Origin: Phycomyces nitens
Lineage: Eukaryota; Mucoromycota; Mucoromycetes; Mucorales; Phycomycetaceae
Reading direction: 5' to 3'
Length of the DNA: 64,000 nucleotides
Assembly: GCA_022702545.1 (NCBI GenBank)
Contig: JAHRBC010000003.1
Coordinates: forward strand, 7,068,001 to 7,132,000
The notes beneath the pieces are model-generated. The model saw only the letters and a list, made by a program, of their open reading frames with translations. It was not told the DNA's origin and did no database searches. The position numbers and the translations under genes were made by a program. Each line of letters opens with the position of its first letter. The first letter of the stretch is position 1. Shown here in pieces: positions 35,290 to 48,265 of this stretch.

Positions 35290-36688
35290 ATGTCCTTGAA
35301 TAGACCAGCGATAAGCAACACAGCCAAATTGATATTGGTTGGCGGCATGCTGGCATCAGGTATGTGGCTAAGGATGTTGATCTGTATACTTATCCACTTT
35401 AAAGGTGTCTGCAACACCATTCTCAACAAGTATCAGGATATGCAGTGCGTCGCAAACTGTGAGGATCCTGACCCAGCCAAACGCGAGTTCTTTGAGCAGC
35501 CCATCTGGCAAACGTAAGCAACCCTTTACCCCCACACACACACACAAAATAAAAATGTAATGACTGTCCTAGTTTAAACATGTTTGTTGGCGAGACTGGA
35601 GTCTGGATCGTGTATGCCTATCAAGTATGGAACCGCCAAAGACAAGCTCCTATTCCACCTTCTGCAGTAAACCAACTCGATGCTGCTGCAATTGTGGATG
35701 ACGTGGATTCTCAAATCAAACCAGACATACCAGAACTAAAGGGAGTCAAGTCACTGCTGTTCTGGATTCCCACCCTCTGTGATCTCACAGCCACAACTGC
35801 AAGTGTCTTGTTGTTGCTTTGATTGTGGGTATTAACTGTTTGAAATAGGTTATGAATGTTGGTCTGCTCTTGACCTCTGCAAGTGTCTACCAGATGCTGA
35901 GAGGTGCTGTCGTCATCTTCACCGGATTATTTAGTTATTTGTTCCTGAATCGCCGGTTACGTGGCTATGAATGGTTCTCATTGGTGCTTGTGGTCACGGG
36001 TGTTGGCATTGTCGGGCTCTCATCCGTGCTGTATCCCCAAAAGAGACCGTCCACAACCTCAGAGGCAGATGCTGATTTCAAGGCACTTCTTGGTGTAGGA
36101 TTAGTGCTGGGTGCCCAGCTGTTCACAGCCACCCAGTTTGTGATTGAAGAAAAGATCATGATGAAATACAAGGTCACTCCTCTAAAGGCAGTTGGTCTCG
36201 AAGGAACCTTTGGTCTCTTATCTGTCCTGATGGCCATGCCCATCCTTGATCTTTTGCTGGGCAACCAGCACCCATTCTTCAGCATCTCAAAGGGTTTTCA
36301 TGACTTTTTTGACAACCCTGTTGTATGGCAAACCGGTCTGGCCATCAGTTTCTCGATTGCATTCTTCAACTGGTTTGGACTCTCTATCACGTCCAGCGTC
36401 TCGGCTACTTCTCGAAGCACAATTGATGCCTGCAGGTAAGTTGGAAGCAGGGAAAGCAGGGAAAGCAGGGAAACTAAGGGGGTGCTAACTGGTTGTGGCA
36501 GGACACTGTTTATATGGATGGTGTCGCTGTACCTGGGATGGGAACAGTTCTCTGGTATCCAGGTCGTTGGCTTTGTAGTCATGGTGATTGGTACCTTTTA
36601 TTTCAACGGTGTCCTCCGATGGCCGTTGGTCAAGTCCGATGATGGTCTTGATGAGACTGCTCCGCTCTTGTCAACAGAAGAATCATAA
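35290..36688 (+). CDS. SLC35F6-like drug/metabolite transporter family protein
   Basis: Polytopic protein of the EamA/DMT superfamily, resembling human SLC35F6 (C2orf18), a lysosomal or mitochondrial membrane protein of uncertain substrate. Five exons (first 35290-35359). The start MSLNRPAISNTAKLILVGGM leads into the first membrane helix; then VCNTILNKYQDMQCVANCED, NMFVGETGVWIVYAYQVWNR, FWIPTLCDLTATT|VMNVGLL, QMLRGAVVIFTGLFSYLFLN and about ten hydrophobic segments in all. Motifs CDLTATT and QMLRGAVVIFTGL are family hallmarks. It ends with DETAPLLSTEES, an acidic dileucine motif (ETAPLL) as used for vacuole or lysosome targeting. Intron 3 (35799-35848) begins with GC. The stop converges with the DUF202 gene, whose stop is 174 bp away. 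Confidence 0.87.
35799..35848 (+). other. GC-AG intron in the SLC35F6-like gene
   Basis: Exon ends ...ACAACT, intron starts GCAAGT and ends AAATAG; the next exon opens GTTATGAATGTT. Only this boundary gives TATTVMNVG. The nearest GT (four bases in) would shift the frame. Confidence 0.85.
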
Positions 36689-36862
36689 CATACAGATAAA
36701 AAAAATATTTTATATATATTTTATTAATGTATGTATGTATGTATACATCAAGTATGTATAGATTTGAATAAATAATAGTCGATGCAATGTAATGTGAGGG
36801 AAGAGGGGGAAACAGAATAAGAAGAAGGTAAAAAAAGGGGGAGTGTATAAAGATAGGTAAAA

Positions 36863-37679
36863 TCAGGTTGCAAATATAACAATAATCAAGAGGGCTATTA
36901 ATGCCACCAAGACTGAGCTGGTGGTCATGATCACTATGCCTCGACTGGCGGGAAAGTAGCCCTTGGTCATGGCCCCTTGGACATGGAAGTACCGTACGAA
37001 TGCAAACATTAGAAACATCATGCCCATCAGAATAAAGCACAGTCCAACTGGCCTTCCAAACCACAACAGACTTCCACTCCTCACCGACTTGTCCATTCTA
37101 AAGAACTGTGTGATGGCTATACATATACATATACATATACATATGATATGGTCGGGTTAGATTTTGGAGCGCCTACAACCCAACACTTACCAACTCCACA
37201 GGAAATGGTAGCCAGGCTTGTGCGTAACCATGCCAGATACGTGCGCTCGTTCGCTGTTCATAATAAGATTGTGTATTTTTTTTTATCAGTGTACAATTGC
37301 GCGTTTTTAAGCTTTTATTGTATCATCCTCTCTAACACAAAGCCCAAAAAAATTTTTTTCCTTGATTAAATGACTTACCCAGATGATCCCTTGCCACACT
37401 GTTTGTATTCTCTAGATACCTAGATGCAGAATATTCCTCCAAGAGGTCTTCGAAATAAGACAGCCAAGGGTGAACGGCTGCGGGGACCCTGATGAGATTC
37501 CCGGCTGGCTTGGAAGATGAGGCCAAACTCTTATTTAGGTCCTGAGCACTGCTGCTGTTACTAATAGTCTTTGTGCTGTTACTCGTGCTGTCTACATTGG
37601 TCTCTGGCTGTTGGTCTTCTACCAAGGTCGAGTGGTAGTTTTGGGTGGGTTCTGACAAAAGCGGCTGTGTCTCGGTCAT
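36863..37679 (-). CDS. DUF202 membrane protein
   Basis: Minus strand, three exons. The first (about 37381-37679) encodes a long hydrophilic Ser/Thr-rich N-terminus that opens with MTETQPLLSEPTQN, an acidic dileucine-type signal, and ends SVARDHL. Splicing joins it to ANERTYLAWLRTSLATIS, the DUF202 signature (ANERTFLAWLRTSL) found in bacterial YidH and in fungal Vtc1-like proteins. Then ITQFFRMDKSV and three hydrophobic segments: LCFILMGMMFLMFAFVRYF, IVIMTTSSVLVALIAL and the C-terminal LIIVIFAT. Function unknown; the related Vtc1 fold serves in the vacuolar polyphosphate polymerase, but this protein lacks any SPX or polymerase domain. The last intron (about 37100-37176) holds TATACA repeats. 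Confidence 0.82.
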
Positions 37680-39841
37680 TGAGAATGGTTGTAAAGAGTG
37701 TCAAGGAATAAAGAAAGATACAATTTATTATTATATAATAATAAAATAAAATAAAGATGAAAAATCACTAGAGAGATCATACAACCTTGTTTCGATAGCC
37801 GCCATAAAAAAAAACAAAATCATATCATTAAGGGTTCTTAAATCAGAAATCTTTATTTCTCGTCTCTTTCTTTCTGTCCAGAGTACACATATCATCATTA
37901 CACAAGAGGCCCATTCATTTAACTCTATTTGAAGCCAGAGGATATATAATATAATATAATATAATAATAAAAGAGTCTTTTTGCCTGTATTTTATTTTAT
38001 TCTATTTATTTTTTACCTAAGCTGACAAAAATGTTATAGAATACATTGTAATTACCTGCCCTAAATTGCAAGATCGTTTTACATTTCTAGTTTAGCAGAA
38101 TATATATATATATTATCTGTCCAATCAGATAGCGTATTGGGGCAGCCCACACACTGGATCTCGCTAGATAAATCAGATATTCAACAAGAAAGATAAACAC
38201 TCTACTAGGATGCACATTGGTATCCTTGCAAGTAATGTGACTAGAGAATCTGCTGAACCCATCAACCAACCAATCAGAAACAAATAGCCTCTCGAGTTCC
38301 CCCTTGGGTTTATCTCTTTGGCCTTCCATATTGTTTCAGGCAAGGATCACGTAAAAACGGCGCCTTTAATTAAAAATAAAAGAGGGGAGCTAATGAGTTG
38401 CCCAAAGACAACCTCTTTCAAGTATATCTGTCTAGATAAATCTCATAAATCTCATAAATCTTATATATATATATACAGAGATACCTGTCAAAATACAGGC
38501 TCAATATGCTGGCACCAAACATTCCCACGCATACATAAATATTGACTTTAGGCTGTACCATTCCAAAGATTCCTAATAATACACAAGATTGTAGCTTGTT
38601 GGCCTTTTGTAACAAAAGGAGAGCAGAACCCCTGGAAAGACCAATGTATGCAATAAAGACTCTAATATTTGGACTGCCAATTTAAACCAAATTCGCCTTG
38701 GTCAAAGAGATGGATTTTATCATATATATATCTACAAACCACAGTTTTATTTAGGATACACTCCAAAAAGACACCTATTGTTGATCAATTCCATACAACA
38801 ACAACAACAACAACAACAAGAAAAGGTCTCCAAAAAATGTTCAAACGAACAAGAGATAATATAGACAGCACATGGCCAAGAAAAGTGTGTCATTTGTAAG
38901 CACGTGGAGTACCCGCTCTCTCTCTCTCTCTCTCTATACTCCATCTACAACCCTCTTCAAGGTGTCCAGAGCAATGGTCAAAAAGGCATGGAACAGACTA
39001 GGATCTGGAAAAGGTAGTTGGCTGTATGCCATATAATGCATTATACATTGGCACTATTGAGCTGCAAGCATGTGAGTTTGCACAAGTGTCTAGTTACACT
39101 TGCTGAATTTGACAAATTTGCTTGTCCAGAGCTCCCAGACCATATCACAAACCTCCCCTTCTCCCCCTGGTTTGCGACACCATTGATAATGGCATGATAC
39201 ACTGTCATTACAGTGGCTCGGTCTCTGACACCTTTGAAGGATACCAAATGTGTCAAGATTTAAAAAGAGAAAGAGAGAGAGTTGCAAATAGCTCAGGATG
39301 ATTAAAGGCTGATGTACTTTTAGATACCAGAACACTATGCAAGATCCTGTCTAGAGAGCGTCCTTTTGTACATCTTTCATCTTTGCCATAGAAAGTCTGT
39401 CTATATTCAATATTTAAATCCGGGCTATCAAGGGAAATATTCTTAAAGATCTACTGCCCATTTGTCAATAGTAAATAGACAGAGCCCTGTAAACTGGTCA
39501 GAAAGAGTTTTACAGCCATTCAGATTGGGGGGGTTTTTATTTATTTATTTATCTATCTATCAAACACTCATTTCAATACACTTTTCTATTATACTTCCCA
39601 GACCATTTAAACCAGTGCCAAATAATTGCTGGCTTGCAACAGAAGCCTCGAGTGATTAGTATTGAGCAAATAAACACATATCATCATTCACTTGTCGATT
39701 CATTAAATAAATGAATAAATGGCCCTTTAATCAGCCTCCATCTCCGACCTTCTTTGACCGTGACTGACGCGCCTATGTCGCGATCAACGGGCTCGATTTT
39801 CGCGTCGGTCAACAAAATTTTCGTCTTCATATTAATCTGCA
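37680..39841. other. Intergenic, 2.2 kb: no gene seen
   Basis: Divergent upstream region of the DUF202 gene and POL1. Holds (TAATA)n (about 37948), a CAA array (about 38799), a CT run (about 38918) and ATTT runs. A short minus-strand frame at 39041-39256 has ordinary-looking composition but no motif. TATTAA and TGACGCG-like sequences (39766-39790) lie close to the POL1 start; a TGACGCG sequence resembles an MCB-type cell-cycle box (ACGCGT) only partly. Confidence 0.4.
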
Positions 39842-40366
39842 ATGTCACAACGACACTCGAAGCGTCAAGGGACCGAATCAAAGATTGAATTACTAAAGGT
39901 CCTCAAGGATGCCAGACTCAATCGAACCAGAGCCGTTCAGTACAAAGTAAGCCGGATCCGGATCTGCCCTGAAACTGATCAATTGTGAATTATAGAACAA
40001 GAGCGAGGACATTTACGAAGAAGTAGACGAGGATTATGATACGATTTTCAATGACGAAAACTTTGTTGAAGACGATGACAATGGTGGATACATTGACAAT
40101 GGATTCAACGACGACCAAATGTTCTCGGATGAATACGAACAACAGGACCCAATGGGTAAGTGACACAGACAAGAGAATCTCGCAAACTGATCTAGAGAGC
40201 TGTACAGGCAAAAGAAAGCGAAAGGACAAGAAAAAGGTCGAGCCTAAAAAGAAAGAGGTTACCACAAAGCCAACCCAGGTCATCAACCGATTCTTTCAAA
40301 AGTCGGCTACTACAGAAAACCGCAAACCAAAGCCTGTTGTGGTAAATATGGTTCCTGTAGATTCCT

Positions 40367-40410
<44 letters not shown>

Positions 40411-43400
40411 GGGGAAAAAGATCTCACAGGCAGACAATTGATTTCTTAGCCAGATGCGTCAAACGAAGACTTCATGGCAGATCTTTTATCTAGTCTTGGG
40501 GATGAACCAGTGCCTCCAAAGAAGCCCGTTAGCCATTCACATCCAAGGCTGTCTCGCCTCACACAAGAGAAACCCAGACGACTGGTGAAGCAGTGGGATG
40601 ATGTGGTTGAGATCAAGGAAGAGAAAAAGGAGAAAGAAAAAGATGAGCCAGAACCACCCAAACCAACTCCTAAAGCAGAACCTGACAACTTTGGATATGA
40701 TGCTGAACTAGACATGGATTTTGGCATGGATATGGACATGGACATGGATATGATGGATACCAACTTGGACGAGAGCCTTGATTCTGCAAAGGCCAATAAG
40801 AACATTACACCAGTAGAGTCATTGCCAGCCTCAAAGCAGACCGTCAACCCAAAACACATTCCAATCAAACTAGAAGGTCCTCGACCCGACCTGCAGAATT
40901 GGGAAATGGCTGAATCCAAGGTCATGTTGGGCAACACTGCTACAGATATCGTCAAGAATGAGAATTCAAAGAGTGTGATGGAAGAAGATGGCAGTTTGAG
41001 AGTGTGGTGGTATGATGTATATGAGCGCAGAGAAAAGGGCGATATCTATCTTTTCGGAAAGGTAACTTGCAAATGATGAAACGAAAGAGAAAAAAAAACA
41101 AGTTTCCAAGACATCTGGGATAGGTTCTCGAAAAGACCACAAACTCTTACATTAGCTGCTGTGTGAACGTAAAGAACATTGAGCGAAATGTGTTTGTTTT
41201 GCCACGAGAGTCTCAGTTTAATGGCAAGTCTAATGGTCCAGCCACAGCACATTCTCACCCGTTTGCCAATAGACCAAAACCAGCCCACAGACACACCTGT
41301 GACAATGGACGATGTATACACTGAGTTTTCAGACATATGTGATCATTTCAAGATCACAAAGTGGGGATCAAAGGAGTGTAAAAGAAAGTATGCGTTTGAG
41401 ATACCTGATGTGCCTGCAGAGGCAGAATATCTCAAAGTAGTGTATGGCTATGATCGTAAGTAACCCTAGTGATGGTTTTGTGTAATTATTTGAAAATAAT
41501 AATCTATTGCCATGATCTCTAGAGCCTACACTGCCCACAGAATTGTCAGGAAAGACATTCAGCCGTATTTTTGGTGCAAATACTGGACCTTTGGAGCAAT
41601 TCTTGATGAAGCGTGATATTATGGGACCATGTTGGCTAGAGATAAAGGGAGCCAAACTCAGTGATGCCAATGTGAGTAACGAATGGACAAGGAATCCTAG
41701 GGTTTCCTGAGATCAAGCCAAAAAGAAAAAATAAGAAGCTCATGCTCTTTATCCTAGGAATCTTGGTGCAAGATAGAGATTGTAGTAGACAATCCAAAAA
41801 CTTGCAACCCTCTTCGTGATGCACATGGAAATGAGCCTTTGCATATACCTCCTCTTGTTGTCATGTCACTCAGTTTGCGCACATTGATCAACCATCAAAA
41901 GAACGTCAATGAGATTATTGCTGCCAGTGCACATGTGTGTACTCAAGGCAAGTTTGCAGGTTTTTTTTTGGGAGGATTCTTGAATGTTAATGTGGTTCTA
42001 TAGTCAAGATTGATGAACCTACACCTGTGGATAAGCAAGAGAGGATGCGGTTCACTGTCGTACGGCAATTGGGGAACAAGCCTTACCCTGCTGGATTCAA
42101 TGACATTGTCGCAAAAGAAAAACAGCACAATGGCTTTAGTGTTCAGGTTGAACGAACAGAATTCTCTCTGCTAAACTATCTGATCGGTAAGCTTAAAGAT
42201 AAAGGGAGAGAAAAAAGAGTATATCTAATGAAGTCTGATAGCCAAGATACATGTGTGTGATCCGGATGTAATTGTTGGACACAACTTTGCTGGTTTTGAT
42301 CTCGACGTACTATTGCATCGCATGAAGGCACTTAGGACACAAAACTGGCATAGACTTGGTAGACTAAAGAGACGCAAGTATGTAGCCTTGAATGCCATGG
42401 TCCAATATTAGTTCCCACCTAATAATGCCTATCAATCTTAGCTGGCCAAAACTTCAGAATGGTCCTGGTGGCTCAGGCGAATCGACGTATCAGGAAAGAA
42501 TGATAATGAGTGGTCGCCTGGTGTGCGATACCTATCTGGCTGCCAAGGATCTCATTCGAAGCAAGTCTTATCGTATGACTGATCTAGCCCAATCCCAACT
42601 CAAGATCGAGCGCGAGGACATTAAGTTTGACCAGATGGAAGGATACTATGAACAGTCAGGATCATTGATCCATTTCCTAAAGCACTGTACCTTTGATGCC
42701 TATTTGGCAATGGCACTCATGTTCAAGCTCCAGATCCTTCCTTTGACTCGCCAGCTCACCAATCTCGCAGGAAATCTGTGGGCAAGGACAATGACTGGTG
42801 CAAGAGCAGAGCGAAACGAGTTTTTGCTGATGCACGAATTCCATCGTCAAAAGTTTATTTGTCCTGACAAGACATTTGGTGGCAAACAACAGACGGCCAT
42901 AATCGAGGCTTTGGAGCACAATCAGGATGGTGACACTGAGGTTGTGCATACCAAAAAATCCAAATCCAAGCGCAAACCCGCCTATTCTGGTGGTCTGGTC
43001 CTGGAGCCCAAAAAGGGCTTTTACGACAAGTTTGTGCTCCTGCTTGATTTCAACAGTTTGTACCCGTCGATCATCCAAGAATACAACGTGTGTTTCACGA
43101 CCGTAAAGCGCCATAATGCGGCAGTGCTCGAGGTATAATCTATTTTTTATTGCTCTTGGATCTTTGAGAGAGATGGACAGAGAGAGAGAATCAGGCCTAA
43201 AAATATCATTATGATATTATTATTATTATTTTTAAAAAAAGGAGGACCAAGTACCCGAAGTCCCAGACTCATCCATGGCTACGGGTGTACTTCCTCGCCT
43301 CATAAAGACACTTGTTGACCGACGTGGTCAAGTAAAGCGACTGATGAAGGACCCCAAATTGACAGAAGCAGAGAGAATGCAGGTAATCTTGAATTCGTTT

Positions 43401-45330
43401 TACTCACAGCCAAGACTAACCATCGCCATCGTACAGTATGACATTAGACAAAAGGCTCTCAAGCTTACTGCCAACAGTATGTATGGCTGTCTTGGATTTT
43501 CTCATTCCCGCTTTTATGCCAAACCATTGGCTATGTTGATTACCCACAAGGGTCGAGAGATTCTACAGAATACTGTGGATCTTGCAACAAGTCTAGATTT
43601 GAACGTCATTTATGGTGATACTGATTCGATCATGGTATACACCAATCAGGACAATATTGCCCAGGTCAAGGAGATTGGAAATCTACTCAAGCAGCGTGTA
43701 AACGATCTTTACAAACTGCTGGAGATTGATATTGATGGCATGTTCAAGCACATGCTGCTTCTAAAGAAGAAGAAATACGCTGCTCTGCTTGTAGAAGAGA
43801 AGCCAAACGGAGAGCTGGTTGAAACCATTGAGACCAAAGGTCTTGATCTTGTCCGTCGTGATTGGTGTGATCTATCTCACGATGTGTCTTCGTAAGCTGG
43901 TAGTTTTCAATTGGCGTTCGAAAGCTAACTCGTCCAACTAGACATATCCTCAACTCCATTCTATCCGACAAGGATCGTGAAGATGTTATAGAAGACATTC
44001 ATACATATCTACGTGATGTTGGAGAGCGTATTCGCCGAGGAGAAATGACAATTACAAAATACATCATTAACAAGGTATACAGATATAGGATTCCATGATT
44101 CTTCAGGCGCTCTAACTATTGTTGATCATAGCAACTCACCAAAAATCCAGAAGAGTATGCGGATGCCAAGTCCCAGCCCCATGTCCAGGTAGCCATGCGG
44201 ATGCGGAAAGCAGGACAGGCTGTCAGAGCAGGAGATACGGTTCCATACGTTATCTGCCAAGTGGCCGATGTTCCAAATGGCACAAAGGCGGGATTTGCGG
44301 AAAGAGCCTATCATCCAGACGACGTTATTAGTGGAAGCATGCAATTGGGTAGGTGAATCTAGAGGGGAATATAAGACGTGTATTGACGAGACCAAAAAAA
44401 AAGATATCGAATGGTATCTGAACCAACAGGTATTCCCTCCTATCGTACGTCTTTGTTCACCAATCGAAGGAACCACCCCAGGTCTACTGGCCGAATGTCT
44501 CGGTATGTTTCGAGATTGATCCTATTATTATCATTATCATCATCATGGAGTATTAATAGATCCATAGGTCTCGATCCAACAAAATACAACATTGGCTCTC
44601 GAACCAATTCAAATGGCCAAGACGAAGAGTTTGAGACTCTGGAATCTCAAATCAGCGATGAAGAGCGGTTTAAAGACTCTGAAAAATTAACTCTCAAATG
44701 CCCCCATTGCAAAGAAACCACAGTCTGCCCAAGCGTGATCACTCAGCTGGCAGAAGATGTTGGGACATGGAGTCTGGAGTGCCAGGGTTGCCAGCAAGAG
44801 TTCCACAAGAACATTATCCTTAACCAAATGGTGGCTGCCATACGGTCATATATTCGCAAATACTACCAGGGCTGGTTAATCTGTGACGATGCCACCTGTG
44901 GTAATCGCACTCGAATGATGTCTGTCTTTGGAAGACGTTGTTTGAATGGCGGGTGCCGCGGTCTAATGATGCGTGAAGTAAGTACTTGGATATTTGCTGT
45001 TGGAATTGAAATATTAAACATGGCTATTAGTACTCTGATAAAAGTCTCTACACTCAGCTGCTCTACTTTACCTATATATTTGATCCCATAAAGATCATTA
45101 ACAAGGCAGCCGATACCCCGTTAGCACGTAAGCACATTTTGACTCGTTTGCCAATATCCCACTCACCCACCTTAACCATAGGTCTGACCGAGTCTATTGT
45201 CAAGGAGCACCAGGATACCTTGACTGACCTAAAGACAGAGGCAGAGCGCTACCTGAACCAGTCGAGTTACCGTCATGTAGATCTATCCAAATTGATGGCC
45301 GGCATTAAATTATACAGAGCCGACCAATAA
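39842..45330 (+). CDS. POL1: DNA polymerase alpha catalytic subunit
   Basis: Catalytic subunit of the DNA polymerase alpha-primase complex, which starts replication. About 15 exons; start [20 protein letters not shown]. The N-terminal region (39842-41100) is charged, with INRFFQKS and an acidic patch with DMDMDMD; these are interaction regions. The exonuclease-like region follows ([20 protein letters not shown] about 42297-42360), whose catalytic acids are not all kept in the family. Polymerase motifs: [20 protein letters not shown] (motif A/II, about 43035), [18 protein letters not shown] (motif B), and [11 protein letters not shown] (motif C, about 43610). The C-terminus holds the two Cys clusters (CPHC...CQGC, 44700-44790; [10 protein letters not shown]...CLNGGC, 44880-44960). 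Introns include one GC-AG and one with a long (GA)n. Nothing suggests inactivation. Confidence 0.97.
40371..40406. repeat. (GA)18 microsatellite in a POL1 intron
   Basis: Perfect GA dinucleotide run within the 108-nt intron at about 40342-40449 (exon junction VV|PDASNED). Its length variation would change intron size but not coding sequence. Confidence 0.9.
41224..41272 (+). other. GC-AG intron in POL1
   Basis: Exon ends CAGTTTAATG, intron starts GCAAGT, ends CCAATAG, next exon ACCAAAACCAG. The junction gives [20 protein letters not shown], in frame with the conserved VTMDDVY motif. A GT donor five bases later would break the frame. Confidence 0.85.
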
Positions 45331-45542
45331 GCACATGGTAAAAATATTATCAAGTCCAACTTGTAAAGTCATTTTAATTTGGTGATTTTCCCTCGTATAT
45401 TACAATGATATTATATCAGCAATTGTTCAAAGATTATGTGGTGGTGCTCAAGAGATTATGTTATATATCAGGGAAATATGATACATGTACACTTGTAAAT
45501 GTTGGAGATTGTTGGGAAATAGGCTGTTAAACACAGAGGACG

Positions 45543-45605
<63 letters not shown>

Positions 45606-46484
45606 TAATTATTGTTATTCACTCTCAACCAAGAGGTTTTGAGCCCCAAGAACCACACAAATGTCTCTATTTTTTTCATTATTACAAGTCATGGCCAAAT
45701 GAATTGTCAATGGTTTCAAGCCAACGTTTGTTGAAACACCAGAAACTGAACAAGAGAAATAAATCTCATGCAGTAGAATTTATCTCTTTTTGTTGAGAAA
45801 GCAAAAAAGACAAGCACAAAGAACTTGCAGAATTTGAAAGTTTAGGAATTCTGTATGTAAATCTGAATTCACTTGTTTGACTACCAACACTCAAGATTCC
45901 TCTTTGAAATATTAATATTATTATTAATAATAATCATGTACAAGTTTTAAGGCGCAAGGTTCTTGATGCCATTTTAATAATAATCGAGGAGTTTACCCAA
46001 AAAATCAATCAATCAATCATTTAAATATGTCTGTGCGACCACGCTCTTGGCCAATGTTGATGGAAAAAGCTTTATTTTTTATATACAATTGCTAACCTTA
46101 CAAGGCATTATTTATCAATCTTACAACTTCTACTTTTTTATCATTATTGGCTGCCACTATTAATTATACTAAATTATATACGTATATTCATATAATATTC
46201 ACCCATATTCTCTTTTGTTTAAACAAAACCTTCCAATTGATTTAGGGTTGGTGTGTACTCGAGACTCTATATAATTGCAATCATCATGACATTTCTTTTT
46301 TTCCATTTTGGGTTTTAAAAAAAACAGTGATCGCCCAGTGTATATATTTTTATGTTAACATTGGTGTAGTCTCACATTCCATTTTAGGAAATATCGCGAC
46401 TTGAAAAAAATCTTAATATTAATATTAATATTATCATTAAAGACAGTATGTACAGTGTAAGCATATTAGAAAGACTTGGAAATA
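45331..46484. other. Intergenic with a long TAT array
   Basis: Convergent gap between POL1 and the Rua1_C gene. The only notable element is a TAT trinucleotide array of about 60 bp (45545-45605). No gene seen; the open frame across the array is an artefact coding poly-Tyr. Confidence 0.5.
45545..45605. repeat. (TAT)20 microsatellite
   Basis: About 20 uninterrupted TAT units in the 3' intergenic region between POL1 and the Rua1_C gene. Confidence 0.95.
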
Positions 46485-48265
46485 TCACCAACTTGGCTTT
46501 TTGACAATGGAATTTCTCTTTACTGCCTTTGTCTTTGGTTTGTCATAGATGTGGCACTAGAAAAGATATGTAGTAAGGACGGGTGCAGGGCTCTCAAGCC
46601 TAGAAGTTTTTTGGGGGGAGGAGGAGGAGGAGAGGGGGGGAATCAATTTACCTTGTGTGCGTGGCGATACCACAGCACGCTGTTCTTGCGCTTGGCATTG
46701 CAGATTGGGACATATTGATGGCATTGGTGACATAGGCCCTCGATGACATCGTGTTCTCCGTCTCGCTGCTCTAATGGAAGTACAAAGGCCTTTCCAGATA
46801 CCGATGATATACCATGGAAGAATTGTTTATGATACCTAAACAAACAAATGTTGAATATCAAGGAGACCAAACAAGAGTACCTTTTTTTTTACTTACCAAT
46901 AGGCACTGTTCTTGAGCTGAAGCCATTTACCAGGCTGGCAACTATCACAATAGCCCTCCTTGGGCTGGCCTGTGTATCTCACCCATTTTGGCGTATAGTC
47001 GTCTCCTTCATATCTCAACTTTTGGCGACGGGGGATTGCACTTGAATCCTTCTTGGCAGCTTCGATATCAGCCTCGGTGATATTGGGATAATCACTATCC
47101 ACATTCAGGTTAAATACCCCATCGGTACTTTCACCTGAATCATCTGCCGCAACGTCTTCTGTTGTCTGGCCAAGATCAAGTGACTTTGTGCGCTTGCGTT
47201 GGGCTTCTTCATCAAACCAGGAGTTCCATGCTGCAGACATATGGGGACTATCGTTGGAAATGGGGAATGTGGAATGGGAACGGGGGTCAAAGAAGCGCTT
47301 TCGCTGGGCGTGTGGTGAAATGGTTGAGAGGGTGGGAGTTGACAGACTGCCGCCAAGTGATATGCGGTGATGGGCCGGGACTGGCTGTTTTCCACCTGAG
47401 ACCGAGTAAGATCTCACACCCTCTTTTTTGGGCATCCCGCTTTGTTTCCATGTCAACTGGGGACCGACTCCTTGGTCGTTTCCTTTTATACCGCTTGGGC
47501 CATCAGTAAGGACATTGATGTGTTGGTTTCGTTTAAAGGCGAGGTTAGGAGAGACGTTTGGGAGAGAGGCGCGATGGTGGAGCATGACAGGGTTCTCGGT
47601 GATGGTGTGTAGAGCTGTGGCTTCAATAGGGAACCGATGGTTGGGATTACCGACAAACGGTTTCACAGACTGTCCGAGCGGTTTGTTCAGATAGGTGTGG
47701 GCCATCGTGTCTGTAGATCTCAATTGTCCATAATCACTGACAGCTACCGAATGTCTTCGGCCAAATTCCATGATCTGGCTGTTTGACTCGATGGGCGAGT
47801 AGGACATGAAGTGCGGGGTTCCTCCAGAGATCCCAGACCCACTGTCCTTTTCCATGAGATTGAAGCCTAGAAAGTCTGTTTTGGAGGTTAATAATAATAC
47901 TGATAATGATAATAATGATTGGGAAACCATATTTGTTTACCTTGTTCAAAGTTTGTAAAGTTTCCAATGACATGGGTCAGATCACTTCTTGGTTCGTGGG
48001 GATTGAAATTGATCTCGAAAGACGGCGGAGGGTTTGTAGAGGGCTGGAGAGGATGGACTGGGGACTCTATGATCATCTGGTGTTGATCTAGCTTGGAAGG
48101 AGCAGAGCATTGGGTGGTATACTGTGCAGGAGGGTTGGAGTGAATGGGTTGGGTCTGTTCTGGATCAAAGAAGTCGATGGGCTGGGAGAGGTTTATGGAC
48201 GATCCATCTTCATTGGACAGCAGATCGAGGAAGTTGGGTGGGGCTGTTGTGGGCAGGTTATACAT
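46485..48265 (-). CDS. Putative transcription regulator with Rua1-type C-terminal domain
   Basis: Minus strand; start MYNLPTTAPPNFLDLLSNED (48265; an in-frame ATG at 48331 would add a hydrophobic stretch). Four exons. The first two thirds are Pro/Ser/His-rich and disordered. The C-terminus matches the fungal DUF4451/Rua1_C domain: KLRYEGDDYTPKWVRYTGQP, EGYCDSCQPGKWLQLKNSAY, FFHGISSVSGKAFVLPL, EGLCHQCHQYVPI and, after the last intron, HAHKCH. The two CxxC pairs plus C-terminal His/Cys suggest a zinc-binding fold. The domain is known from Ustilago Rua1, an activator of glycolipid biosynthesis genes; that target is not implied here. A basic KRFFDPR and RRQKLRY could serve nuclear import. No classical C2H2 finger seen. 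Confidence 0.78.

Noticed and set aside
38669..38899. Small frame with poly-Thr
   Set aside because: Caused by a CAA/ACA array; no independent evidence for a gene.
45485..45796. Open frame with poly-Tyr
   Set aside because: Product of the TAT microsatellite; no gene features.
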